DNA of 55,033 bases from TWA4 sp034086685. GTDB taxonomy: Bacteria; Bacillota; Clostridia; Lachnospirales; Lachnospiraceae. This document shows positions 1 through 7,666 of the stretch, in pieces. A program made the translations under genes and the position numbers. Numbering within the stretch: the stretch's first letter is position 1; each line of letters begins with the position of its first letter. A model generated the notes under the pieces. That model saw only the letters and a program-made list of their open reading frames with translations, did not search any database and had not been told where the DNA came from. The stretch is taken from the NCBI GenBank assembly GCA_034086685.1, contig JAXDZY010000110.1, positions 1 through 55,033 of the forward strand, read 5' to 3'.

Positions 1-20
1 GAAAGAAGATAGTAAGGGAT

Positions 21-131
21 CCGCTTTTTAGCGGACGCCAGTAGCAACGCTTGCGACACCGCCTTTTTAGGCGCAGCAGTAATATGGCCCTTTTTAGGGC
101 CTACCCCAAACCACCAGTTGAACTGGTGGTG
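21..131. repeat. cluster of short hairpins, probable IS200/IS605-type element end
   Basis: Three stems share an identical TTTTTA loop: CCGC/GCGG (21-34), CGCC/GGCG (60-73) and GGCCC/GGGCC (86-101). A small GCAA/TTGC stem (44-54) lies between them. They are followed by an odd palindrome, ACCACCAGTT-G-AACTGGTGGT (110-130). Subterminal imperfect palindromes of this kind are typical of IS200/IS605-family ends, and serial hairpins are typical of the RNA encoded at the 3' end of tnpB elements. No transposase is visible because the window starts here. The alternatives are a derived MITE or a rho-independent structure of an upstream gene. The family assignment is inference. Confidence 0.45.
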
Positions 132-248
132 GGTGACTTAAATCTTTGAATATCTTATAATCCGTGTGTTGAATTGAAATAAGAATTATGTTATCATAAT
201 GTCAGATATCAGACAGGAAAATTGTGATATTTTTGACAAAAAGATTTT

Positions 249-277
249 TTGACAGAAAGTTAACAGAACTGTAATCA
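249..277 (+). promoter_or_regulatory. promoter for the SDR gene
   Basis: TTGACA at 249-254 and TAATCA at 272-277 are separated by 17 bp. A second TTGACA at 233-238 has no good partner. The leader would be about 20 nt and ends in the AAGGAGG ribosome binding site just before the start codon at 307. Confidence 0.5.
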
Positions 278-306
278 AAAATACGGATCTATTCAAGGAG
301 GTTTTT

Positions 307-1110
307 ATGGACAGATTAAAAGGCAAGGTTGCAATCGTTACAGGCTCTACCAGCGGTATTGGTGTTGGAATCGCCAGATTATATGCGGCAGAAGGTGCAA
401 AGGTTGTAATCTGCGGACGCAGAAAAGAAAAAGGACAGGCTGTAGTTGACAGTATTGCAGCAGAAGGCGGAGAAGCATGGTATCATTTTATGGATATGAC
501 AGATACTTCCAGTGTGGAAGCGCTGATTGCCGATACTGCTGAGAAATACGGCAAAATTGATATTCTGGTTAACAATGCTGCCAATGTGGGACTGAAGGAT
601 GGACGCGTGGATGAACTGACACTGGAGATGTGGGACAATATTTTCCAGAGCGATATCCGCGGCACCTTCTTTGCTACCAAATGTATCATTCCCTATATGC
701 AGAAAAATGAAAATGGTGGTTCCATTATCAATATCGGTTCCATGGCATCCTGCGGCGGTGACCTCAGTTCCACAGCTTATGCATGTGCCAAAGCCGGTGT
801 GGATATGCTGACCAAATATACTGCTCTGCAGTACGGCAAGCAGAATATCCGCTGCAACTGTGTACGTCCCGGTTTGATCGTTACTCCCGAGAACGAAGCA
901 CGTGTACCTCAGGCACTGAAGGATATTTTCATGAGCAATATTATGGTCAACCGTTACGGATGCCCCGAAGATATCGGCCATATGTGTGTATATCTGGGCT
1001 CCGATGAAGCATCTTATGTAACAGGCCAGATTGTCAATGTGGATGGCGGTCTGAATTCTCATGTTTCTACTGTTGCACAGTTCAGAGAACTGAATTCACG
1101 TACATGGTAG
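307..1110 (+). CDS. SDR-family NAD(P)-dependent oxidoreductase
   Basis: This is a classical short-chain dehydrogenase/reductase of 267 aa, the usual length for the family. The cofactor motif TGSTSGIG is at residues 12-19, NNAA starts at 89, and the catalytic set is Ser145, Tyr158 and Lys162 (YxxxK). Arginines directly after the second beta strand (GRR near 37-39) favour NADP(H), by analogy with the family. The start follows AAGGAGG with good spacing. It stands alone, with its own promoter and a GC-rich hairpin behind it. The substrate cannot be read from the sequence: sugar, polyol, steroid or fatty-acyl substrates are all possible in this family. The family call is firm and the specific role unknown. 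Confidence 0.9.
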   Translation: MDRLKGKVAIVTGSTSGIGVGIARLYAAEGAKVVICGRRKEKGQAVVDSIAAEGGEAWYHFMDMTDTSSVEALIADTAEKYGKIDILVNNAANVGLKDGRVDELTLEMWDNIFQSDIRGTFFATKCIIPYMQKNENGGSIINIGSMASCGGDLSSTAYACAKAGVDMLTKYTALQYGKQNIRCNCVRPGLIVTPENEARVPQALKDIFMSNIMVNRYGCPEDIGHMCVYLGSDEASYVTGQIVNVDGGLNSHVSTVAQFRELNSRTW

Positions 1111-1146
1111 GGAATTTTTAATTCCGGTATATAAAGATTCTGTTAT

Positions 1147-1183
1147 TTCCCCCGGACGCAGGTTCATTCTGCAGCCGGGGGAA
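1147..1183 (+). terminator. hairpin after the SDR gene
   Basis: A TTCCCCCGG/CCGGGGGAA stem contains an inner GCAG/CTGC pairing. The downstream T-tract is weak (AATTTGTGT), so termination is likely but not strong. Confidence 0.45.
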
Positions 1184-1262
1184 TTTGTGTAAGGCTGGTA
1201 TTTTTCCGGAAACAGGCCGGTCCAGGCAGGTCTGATTTCCGGTGTACCCATCGTGTGTCAGG

Positions 1263-1291
1263 TTGTCAGCCTCTCTGAATTCTGGTATGAT
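1263..1291 (+). promoter_or_regulatory. promoter for the SNF2 helicase gene
   Basis: TTGTCA (1263-1268) and TATGAT (1286-1291) are 17 bp apart, about 50 bp before the helicase start. Confidence 0.5.
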
Positions 1292-1339
1292 GAACAGGGA
1301 GTTGTCCACTTTAATGAAGAAAGATGAAAAGGAACGGTT

Positions 1340-4300
1340 ATGAGAAAGCGGAATCAGAAGGAAGAATTACAGAAAGAAGAATTGAAGAAAGAAAGTACGG
1401 ATCAGACACAATCCGCAGATCAGGTTCAGCCCGGAACTCAGACCCGGGTGGAGCTTTCGGAATATACGCTGTTGGGAAATCCATGGCAGGATCCGGATGG
1501 ATCTGCACAGGATGCTGATAACGATGGTCTGGAAAAGCTGGAGCAGTATAATTATTTTAACAGTGCTCATATCGCAGATTCGGTAAAAATATCAAAAGCC
1601 ATGGCAGCGAAAGGAAAAAAGCTTTCCGATCAGGGAAATATTAAAATTATACAGATTTCCACAGGTTTTGACCGTTTTGAGAAAAATGTGCTGATTCAGG
1701 CAGATGCCATGGGAATATTGCCGGACAGCCAGACATTTGCCATGAGGATGATATTTAACCGAAAGGAAGTGCTTCAGCAGGCATGTGATTGTCCCAAATG
1801 CCGCAGAAACTATTACAGCATGTGGTCAGATACAATGAAGATCAGATGTGATTATATGGCAGGTTTTCTGCAGATGATGGTGGAATATCTGAACACGCAT
1901 AACCCGGCGGATGCCACGGATATGGACGGGATGAAACTCATGAGGGCTTATCGGGAACAGCGGGTCAACAAAATGCAGACGGGCAGTGAGACAAAAGCGG
2001 AAAGTCTGAATCTGATTCCCCGTCTGACCCGGACAGATGATGGACTGACTGTATCTTTTCGTGTGGGAAGCAGTAAATTATTTGTGATAAAAAAACTGGA
2101 TGAATTCTGTGATCATGTAAAAAATGCTGCCACGGCACTTTACGGGACATCCACTCAGATCAATCACAATCTGAATAATTTCACGCAGGAAGCGAAAAAA
2201 TGGGTTCACTATGTGCAGCAGATTGTGCGGGAGGAAGAGAAGTTCAATCAGCGTATTAAGGAATCAAATTATTATTATGGCCGTAAGCAATCCGGTGTGG
2301 GCGGGTCTCTGGATCTGTTCGGATGGCGTCTGGATCAGTTTTATGACTATCTGGGAGATGGAACCGTTGATTTTGAGGATAAACGGGGAGAAAAGCAGAA
2401 GCTGGTTCTGCACTGCGCATCAGGTAATCCGGAGGTCACCATGAACATTAAGGAAAAGCAGCTGAACAGGGAGCAGCAATTTCACGGGATTCATGTAAGC
2501 GGAACACTTCCGGAGATTTTTTACGGTGTGAATGCGTCTTATTTTATTGACGGAAATTGTCTGTACAGGACGGAACCGGAATTTCAGGAAAAGATTGCAC
2601 CTCTGGCAGAGCTGGCCGGACAGATGTACGGTGAGACATTTTCTTTTGATATCGGCAGAAATTACATGTCGGAATTTTATTACAGAATTCTGCCGCAGCT
2701 GCAGGATGTTGTGAAAATTTCCGAGACAAAACCGGAAAAATTCCGTTCTTATCTGCCGCCGGAAGTGTACTTTGTCTTTTATCTGGATGCGGAAGACCAG
2801 AATATTACCTGCAGGCTTCATGCCAGATACGGTGATCGTGAGGTTTCCGTGCTGGATGTGGCGGGACAGTCTGCGGATAAAGAACTGGAGCCTTTTCGGG
2901 ATGAAGAAAGAGAAGCCGAGATTCTTTTCCTTACGGGAAAATGGTTTCCGGAAATTGATCTGCAGAAGGATGAACTTCACTGCGGACGGGATGAAGAAAA
3001 GATGTACCGGGTTATGGAAAGCGGTACTCAGGCTCTTATGGAACTGGGGGAGGTACAGTGCACAAATCGTTTCAGAGACCGGCATGTGATCAGAAAAGTA
3101 AAGGTTTCTGTAGGCGTGTCCGTGTCAGGAGGACTTCTGGATCTGGATATTTCCACAGAGGATATTTCCCGGAAGGAACTGCTGGATATCCTGCGCAGCT
3201 ACCGCTCCAAAAAGAAATATTACCGGCTGAAAACAGGTGAATTTCTGGATATGGAAGATCCTTCGCTGGAAATGCTTTCCGAGATGATGGATTCCATGCA
3301 CCTGCCTGCGAAGGAATTTATAAAAGGCAGGATGCATCTGCCGGTATACAGAACCCTGTATCTTGACCGGATGCTGGAGGAAAATGATTCTGTTTACAGC
3401 CACAGAGATAAGCATTTCAGGGACATGGTAAAGGAATTCAAAACGGTTAATGATGCAGATTTCGAGGTTCCGGAAAGTCTTTCAAAAATCATGCGGAAAT
3501 ATCAGAAAAACGGATTTAAGTGGCTTCGTACTCTGGAAAGCTGGAAATTCGGAGGAATTCTGGCAGATGATATGGGACTTGGGAAGACTCTGCAGATGAT
3601 TGCGGTACTTCTGGCGGCAAAACAGGAAGGAAAGCCGAAAACAGCACTGATTGTAACACCGGCCTCGCTTGTGTTTAACTGGGGAGAAGAATTCAGGCGC
3701 TTTGCTCCCGAGCTTTCAGTAACACTGGTGACCGGAACACAGGACGAACGCAGGCAGAAGATAGAAGCCTGCGGGCAGGCGGATGTACTGGTAACATCCT
3801 ATGATCTGCTGAAACGGGACATTGCCATGTATGAGGGCAAATCATTTGAGTATGAAGTAATTGATGAGGCTCAGTATATTAAAAATCATACTACAGCGGC
3901 AGCGAAAGCAGTGAAAGTAATTAACAGCCAGGTACGGTTTGCCCTGACGGGAACACCCATCGAGAACAGACTCAGTGAACTGTGGAGTATATTTGATTAT
4001 CTGATGCCGGGATTTCTTTATGGATACGATGTATTTAAGAAGGAAATGGAAACACCTATCGTCAGAAATAAGGATGAGGATGCCATGAAGCGTCTCCAGA
4101 AAATGACATCTCCGTTTATTCTGAGAAGGCTGAAGGAAAATGTACTGAAAGATCTTCCGGACAAGCTTGAAGAAGTCCGCTATGTACAGTTTGGCGCTGC
4201 CCAGCAGAAGCTGTATGATGGACAGGTTCTCAGTATGAGAGAAAAAATCAGCGGACAGGATGAATCGGAATTCAACAAAAATAAGATGAAGATTCTGGCA

Positions 4301-4879
4301 GAGCTCACCAGACTGCGTCAGATCTGCTGTGATCCCGCACTTTGTTTTGAGGATTACCGGGGCGGGGCTGCCAAGGTGGAGGCCTGTCTTGATCTGATTC
4401 GCAGTGCCATGGACGGCGGTCACAGAATCCTGTTATTCTCCCAGTTTACATCCATGCTGGCCATTCTGCAGGAACAGCTGGAAAAAGAGGGGATTTCCTA
4501 TTATCTGATTACAGGCGACACGCCCAAACAGAAACGTCTGCAGCTGGTAAAAGAATTTAACGAAGGTGAAACACCGGTCTTTCTGATTTCCCTGAAAGCC
4601 GGAGGTGTGGGATTGAATCTGACAGGTGCCGATGTGGTAATTCATTATGATCCATGGTGGAATCTGGCAGCCCAGAATCAGGCCACCGACCGGGCCCACC
4701 GAATCGGACAGATGAAAAAAGTAACCGTGTACAGGCTGATCATGAAAAATTCCATAGAAGAAAAGATACAGAAGCTGCAGGAGACAAAACGGGATCTGGC
4801 AGAGCAGATCATTGGAGGAGAAACCGGTCAGATCGGCGGTATGAGTAAAGAAGAGCTGCTGGAACTGATTAACACCTGA
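1340..4879 (+). CDS. SNF2-family DEAD/DEAH-box helicase
   Basis: This 1179-aa protein is a bacterial SNF2/Rad54-type ATPase, expected to translocate on double-stranded DNA and remodel protein-DNA complexes. The N-terminal half (to about 700) contains a cysteine cluster, Cys149-x-Cys151-x2-Cys154, in the position where many bacterial SNF2 proteins carry a SWIM-type zinc finger, followed by a helicase-associated region. The motor domain has GLGKT at 746-750 (motif I) and DEAQ at 842-845 (motif II). The C-terminal lobe carries LFSQF and the QATDRAHRIGQ motif VI. The first ~35 residues are Lys/Glu/Gln-rich and look disordered. The start follows AAAAGGA. A DUF3786 gene begins 30 bp downstream and is probably co-transcribed. 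Its physiological role (repair, transcription recycling or defence) is not shown. Confidence 0.92.
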   Translation: MRKRNQKEELQKEELKKESTDQTQSADQVQPGTQTRVELSEYTLLGNPWQDPDGSAQDADNDGLEKLEQYNYFNSAHIADSVKISKAMAAKGKKLSDQGNIKIIQISTGFDRFEKNVLIQADAMGILPDSQTFAMRMIFNRKEVLQQACDCPKCRRNYYSMWSDTMKIRCDYMAGFLQMMVEYLNTHNPADATDMDGMKLMRAYREQRVNKMQTGSETKAESLNLIPRLTRTDDGLTVSFRVGSSKLFVIKKLDEFCDHVKNAATALYGTSTQINHNLNNFTQEAKKWVHYVQQIVREEEKFNQRIKESNYYYGRKQSGVGGSLDLFGWRLDQFYDYLGDGTVDFEDKRGEKQKLVLHCASGNPEVTMNIKEKQLNREQQFHGIHVSGTLPEIFYGVNASYFIDGNCLYRTEPEFQEKIAPLAELAGQMYGETFSFDIGRNYMSEFYYRILPQLQDVVKISETKPEKFRSYLPPEVYFVFYLDAEDQNITCRLHARYGDREVSVLDVAGQSADKELEPFRDEEREAEILFLTGKWFPEIDLQKDELHCGRDEEKMYRVMESGTQALMELGEVQCTNRFRDRHVIRKVKVSVGVSVSGGLLDLDISTEDISRKELLDILRSYRSKKKYYRLKTGEFLDMEDPSLEMLSEMMDSMHLPAKEFIKGRMHLPVYRTLYLDRMLEENDSVYSHRDKHFRDMVKEFKTVNDADFEVPESLSKIMRKYQKNGFKWLRTLESWKFGGILADDMGLGKTLQMIAVLLAAKQEGKPKTALIVTPASLVFNWGEEFRRFAPELSVTLVTGTQDERRQKIEACGQADVLVTSYDLLKRDIAMYEGKSFEYEVIDEAQYIKNHTTAAAKAVKVINSQVRFALTGTPIENRLSELWSIFDYLMPGFLYGYDVFKKEMETPIVRNKDEDAMKRLQKMTSPFILRRLKENVLKDLPDKLEEVRYVQFGAAQQKLYDGQVLSMREKISGQDESEFNKNKMKILAELTRLRQICCDPALCFEDYRGGAAKVEACLDLIRSAMDGGHRILLFSQFTSMLAILQEQLEKEGISYYLITGDTPKQKRLQLVKEFNEGETPVFLISLKAGGVGLNLTGADVVIHYDPWWNLAAQNQATDRAHRIGQMKKVTVYRLIMKNSIEEKIQKLQETKRDLAEQIIGGETGQIGGMSKEELLELINT

Positions 4880-4909
4880 AAAAACTGTAGATAACAGGGG
4901 GGAAGAGTT

Positions 4910-5572
4910 TTGGAAAGTAATAAAATGTACAGATCCAATTATGATTTGATGGTGGAGCAGGTGAAGAAGCTTTTTCTGGAATATGACCAGCAGATGATGA
5001 TTGATAAATTCAACCTGAAATACGATGAAAAGTTTCTTTATATTGCATTTTTGAAACAGGTCTATCGAATAGACCGCCGGACAGGAACTGTCACATATGG
5101 GGCGATCGGAAAAGAAAAGCCTGCCGGTTATAATGAGGTAATGTCCATTTATGACATGCTTTCTTATTCCGGTGACAGACCTGTGACACTGTCCGGTCAG
5201 TGGGAAAGTATGGGAAATCTCAGTGGAATAAAAGGAGGTACCCATAAAGAAGGCAGTGTGCTGAACGGTGTTGCAGATTTTTTTGCCGGAAAAACCACAG
5301 AACTTGCAGAGGCATGCATGGAACTGGGCGGAGTGCCGGAAAAAAAGGGGGATGTCGGTTATATACTTCCCGTTTTTGATTTCTTTCCGGTGTATTTTCA
5401 GTTTTGGGATGCGGATGAAGAATTTCCGGCACAGATCAGCTTCTTTCTGGATAAAAATGCAAGGCAGTTTGTTCATTATGAGACAATCTGGTTTATGCTG
5501 TCATTTGTGACAGAAAAACTGAAAGATAAGGTATCCTCTTCCGCTCACAGAAGCTCTTTGGGTGAACTGTGA
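4910..5572 (+). CDS. DUF3786-type protein
   Basis: This 220-aa soluble protein resembles the DUF3786 family found in clostridia and other anaerobes. No catalytic function is established and none is claimed here. Its recognisable core runs from the N-terminal 'YDLMVEQVKK' helix through the GDRP segment to the C-terminal FFPVYFQFWD and DEEFP elements. Translation most likely starts at TTG 4910, 4-9 bases after a GGGGGGAAGAG Shine-Dalgarno; the ATG at 4925 is the alternative and would remove five residues. The gene follows the SNF2 helicase by 30 bp. Its 3' end overlaps the convergent AraC gene by 28 bp. Confidence 0.75.
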   Translation: MESNKMYRSNYDLMVEQVKKLFLEYDQQMMIDKFNLKYDEKFLYIAFLKQVYRIDRRTGTVTYGAIGKEKPAGYNEVMSIYDMLSYSGDRPVTLSGQWESMGNLSGIKGGTHKEGSVLNGVADFFAGKTTELAEACMELGGVPEKKGDVGYILPVFDFFPVYFQFWDADEEFPAQISFFLDKNARQFVHYETIWFMLSFVTEKLKDKVSSSAHRSSLGEL

Positions 5573-6381
5573 TATTTGTTTTTATATGCCCGGTAGAAAG
5601 CGGAGTAATTGCGGAATCCGCTCCGGTAGCAGGCATCTGTTACGGAAAAACCGTTTTCAATCAGTTTTCTGGCTGTAAACAGGCGCTTTTCGGTGATATA
5701 TTTACCGATGGTGATACCGGTTTCCGATTTGAACAGATGCATGATATAGTAACGGGTCAGATAAAAATGCTCCGCAATGGTGTCAATATCCAGATCCTCC
5801 GAAATATGTTCATTGATATAGTCCATGATATCCAGAACTGTCTGGTTGTAGTCAGACGCGCAGATACAGGCTGTATCGTGGTTCAGGAGAGCACGGTTCA
5901 GCAGAATCAGATATTCAATAAATTTGATCTTTTCATAAAGCGGCCCGGCAAAAGCCTGATCCCGGAAGGAACGGGCCAGTTCTCTGTTCAGGGCAGCAAA
6001 ACGGGGTCTGACCGCTTCGCCCATGCGGATCAGGTTGGAGCCGGCTGCCTGCACTTCCTGAAAACAGTAAAAAAGATCAGAATCATCATCCCGGTATTTT
6101 TCGAAAAAATCCCGGGACAGATATATGATGATCCGTTCATAGGGGGAATTGCCGTGGATTATCGGACGGTGAATTTCCCCGGCGGATACCAGAATCACAT
6201 CATCCGGCTGCAGATCGAAATACTTGCCTTCCACGTTGTAGCTGACATTTCCGTTCAGAAAAATCAGAATCTTATAGAAATCATGATAATGAAAATCAAA
6301 TTCCTTTTTGCTGCTGTCAGTCAGATAAAACAGCTTGAAGTCGCTGTGAAGATAGCCGGTTTTTATGTAATTCCGTTCCAT
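5545..6381 (-). CDS. AraC-family transcriptional regulator
   Basis: This 278-aa protein has an N-terminal cupin-like ligand-binding half, with the FHYHDFYKIL and GEIHRP elements. Two C-terminal helix-turn-helix motifs occupy roughly residues 175-275, ending in the family signature region GFRNYSAFYRAYK. The start at 6381 follows GGAGGAAATTTT; a longer in-frame start at 6465 has no ribosome binding site and a non-family N-terminus. It is divergent from the DapF-like gene and convergent with the DUF3786 gene. AraC proteins with this architecture usually respond to a sugar or small metabolite. Neither neighbour identifies the ligand. Confidence 0.88.
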   Translation of the reverse strand: MERNYIKTGYLHSDFKLFYLTDSSKKEFDFHYHDFYKILIFLNGNVSYNVEGKYFDLQPDDVILVSAGEIHRPIIHGNSPYERIIIYLSRDFFEKYRDDDSDLFYCFQEVQAAGSNLIRMGEAVRPRFAALNRELARSFRDQAFAGPLYEKIKFIEYLILLNRALLNHDTACICASDYNQTVLDIMDYINEHISEDLDIDTIAEHFYLTRYYIMHLFKSETGITIGKYITEKRLFTARKLIENGFSVTDACYRSGFRNYSAFYRAYKNKYHSSPKELL

Positions 6382-6614
6382 AAAATTTCCTCCTTGAAGA
6401 AGACCTGAAAATATAATAACACAATCTGCAGCTTTTTTCAGCACTTTCTGCAAGGTCTGCAGCACAAAACGGATTTATATTTTAAATAATGTCTGGTATG
6501 ATAAATTCAGGATGAAAAATCCTCTGAGGGCAGATTCTGTCAGTCTGCGGAGAATGGAAATACAGCAGTTGAAGTTTAAATAAATGTGAATGAATAAAAT
6601 GTGAGGTAAAGGCA

Positions 6615-7475
6615 ATGTGTGTAACGTTTTCCAAATATCATGGCTCAGGTAATGATTATCTTGTATATGATTGTACAAAAAATAAAAGAGTTTTAAGCCC
6701 TGAAAATATTCAGATGATCTGCAGTACCAATTTTGGTCTGGGTTCCGATGGTATTATGGTGGGACCGGTGTTTAAAGAAGATGGAGTGCATGTGCAGATT
6801 TTCAATCCGGACGGAAGTGAAGCTGAAAACGGCGGAAACGGTGTCTGCATTTTTGCAAAATATCTGCGGGACGCAGGTTATGTTACTGAGAAAGAATTTG
6901 TGCTTCATACACTTGGAGGACCGGTATCCGTCTGCTGCAACAATGAGGAATGCACGGACATTACAGTAACCATGGGTAAACTGTCTTTTTCCCGGGAGGA
7001 CATCGGATGCATTGATACACCGGATCAGGTGGTGGATGTGCCGTTTCAGTTCGGGGATGAGACATTCCAGTGTACCTGCGTATCCATCGGCAATCCTCAT
7101 TGTGTGATTCCCATGAGAAACGTATACAAAAAACGGGTGTGCGAGATCGGTGCTTATTCTGAGCATGCTAAATATTTCCCCAACCGGATCAATACACAGA
7201 TTGTGAAGGTTCTTGACCGTAATAATATTCAGATTGAGATTTTTGAAAGAGGGGCAGGATATACTCTGGCGTCAGGAAGCTGCAGCTGTGCAGCAGCGGG
7301 AGCTGTTCACAGACTGGGAATGACGGATTCAGATGTCTGTGTTCATATGCCCGGAGGGAAACTGCAGGTTCACATTGATGAAGATTGGAATGTTACGCTT
7401 ACCGGACACGTCTGCTCTGTGGGTAAAATGATTCTTACGGATGAGTTTATCAGAGACAATCAGATCGGCAGATAG
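6615..7475 (+). CDS. DapF-like epimerase homologue lacking both catalytic cysteines
   Basis: This 286-aa protein has the full diaminopimelate epimerase fold signature. Substrate-side motifs are kept: HGSGNDY (9-15), NPDGSEAE (64-71), GNPH (159-162), NRINTQ (190-195) and ERGAG (211-215). DapF works with two thiols, Cys73 and Cys217 in the Haemophilus enzyme. Here the first lies in GGNG, so the thiol is Gly73. The second lies in LASGS, so it is Ser220. Other cysteines (for example Cys223, Cys225) lie nearby but not in the catalytic frame. It could be a diverged isomerase of the DapF/PrpF/PhzF superfamily, or a racemase with other general acid/base groups. The genome should need a true DapF because dapL is present at 42245. 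The start follows GAGGTAAAGGCA. Confidence 0.8.
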   Translation: MCVTFSKYHGSGNDYLVYDCTKNKRVLSPENIQMICSTNFGLGSDGIMVGPVFKEDGVHVQIFNPDGSEAENGGNGVCIFAKYLRDAGYVTEKEFVLHTLGGPVSVCCNNEECTDITVTMGKLSFSREDIGCIDTPDQVVDVPFQFGDETFQCTCVSIGNPHCVIPMRNVYKKRVCEIGAYSEHAKYFPNRINTQIVKVLDRNNIQIEIFERGAGYTLASGSCSCAAAGAVHRLGMTDSDVCVHMPGGKLQVHIDEDWNVTLTGHVCSVGKMILTDEFIRDNQIGR

Positions 7476-7485
7476 AAAAGAGGAT

Positions 7486-7541
7486 AAAACAGCCGGGCCG
7501 TACAGGAGGATTTTTTTCTGTACGGCCCGGCTGTTTTTGTC
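7486..7541. terminator. bidirectional terminator between the dapF-like and mtlA-like genes
   Basis: A perfect 20-bp stem (7486-7505 with 7518-7537) encloses a 12-nt T-rich loop and is followed by TTTTT. The opposite strand also ends in a T-rich tract, so it can serve both convergent genes. Confidence 0.85.
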
Positions 7542-7666
7542 TGATATAATCTTTCGGATCTATTCTGTGCCATGTTTCATACAGACTTCGGATAGCTGGT
7601 GGGGTTGATCAGTCTGCAGAAACATGACATCAGGTAAGGGGGAAATGATACGAAGTTATGGTTATA

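Noticed and set aside
379..1062. A 227-codon minus-strand frame opposite the SDR gene
   Set aside because: It is an antisense shadow; the plus strand carries all SDR catalytic motifs and a strong ribosome site.
1467..1800. A true SWIM zinc finger in the SNF2 protein
   Set aside because: The Cys-x-Cys-x2-Cys pattern at residues 149-154 lacks a clear CxH partner, so it is described only as SWIM-like.
5569..6408. A 279-codon plus-strand frame opposite the AraC gene
   Set aside because: It is the antisense shadow of a well-supported AraC protein, with no motif of its own.
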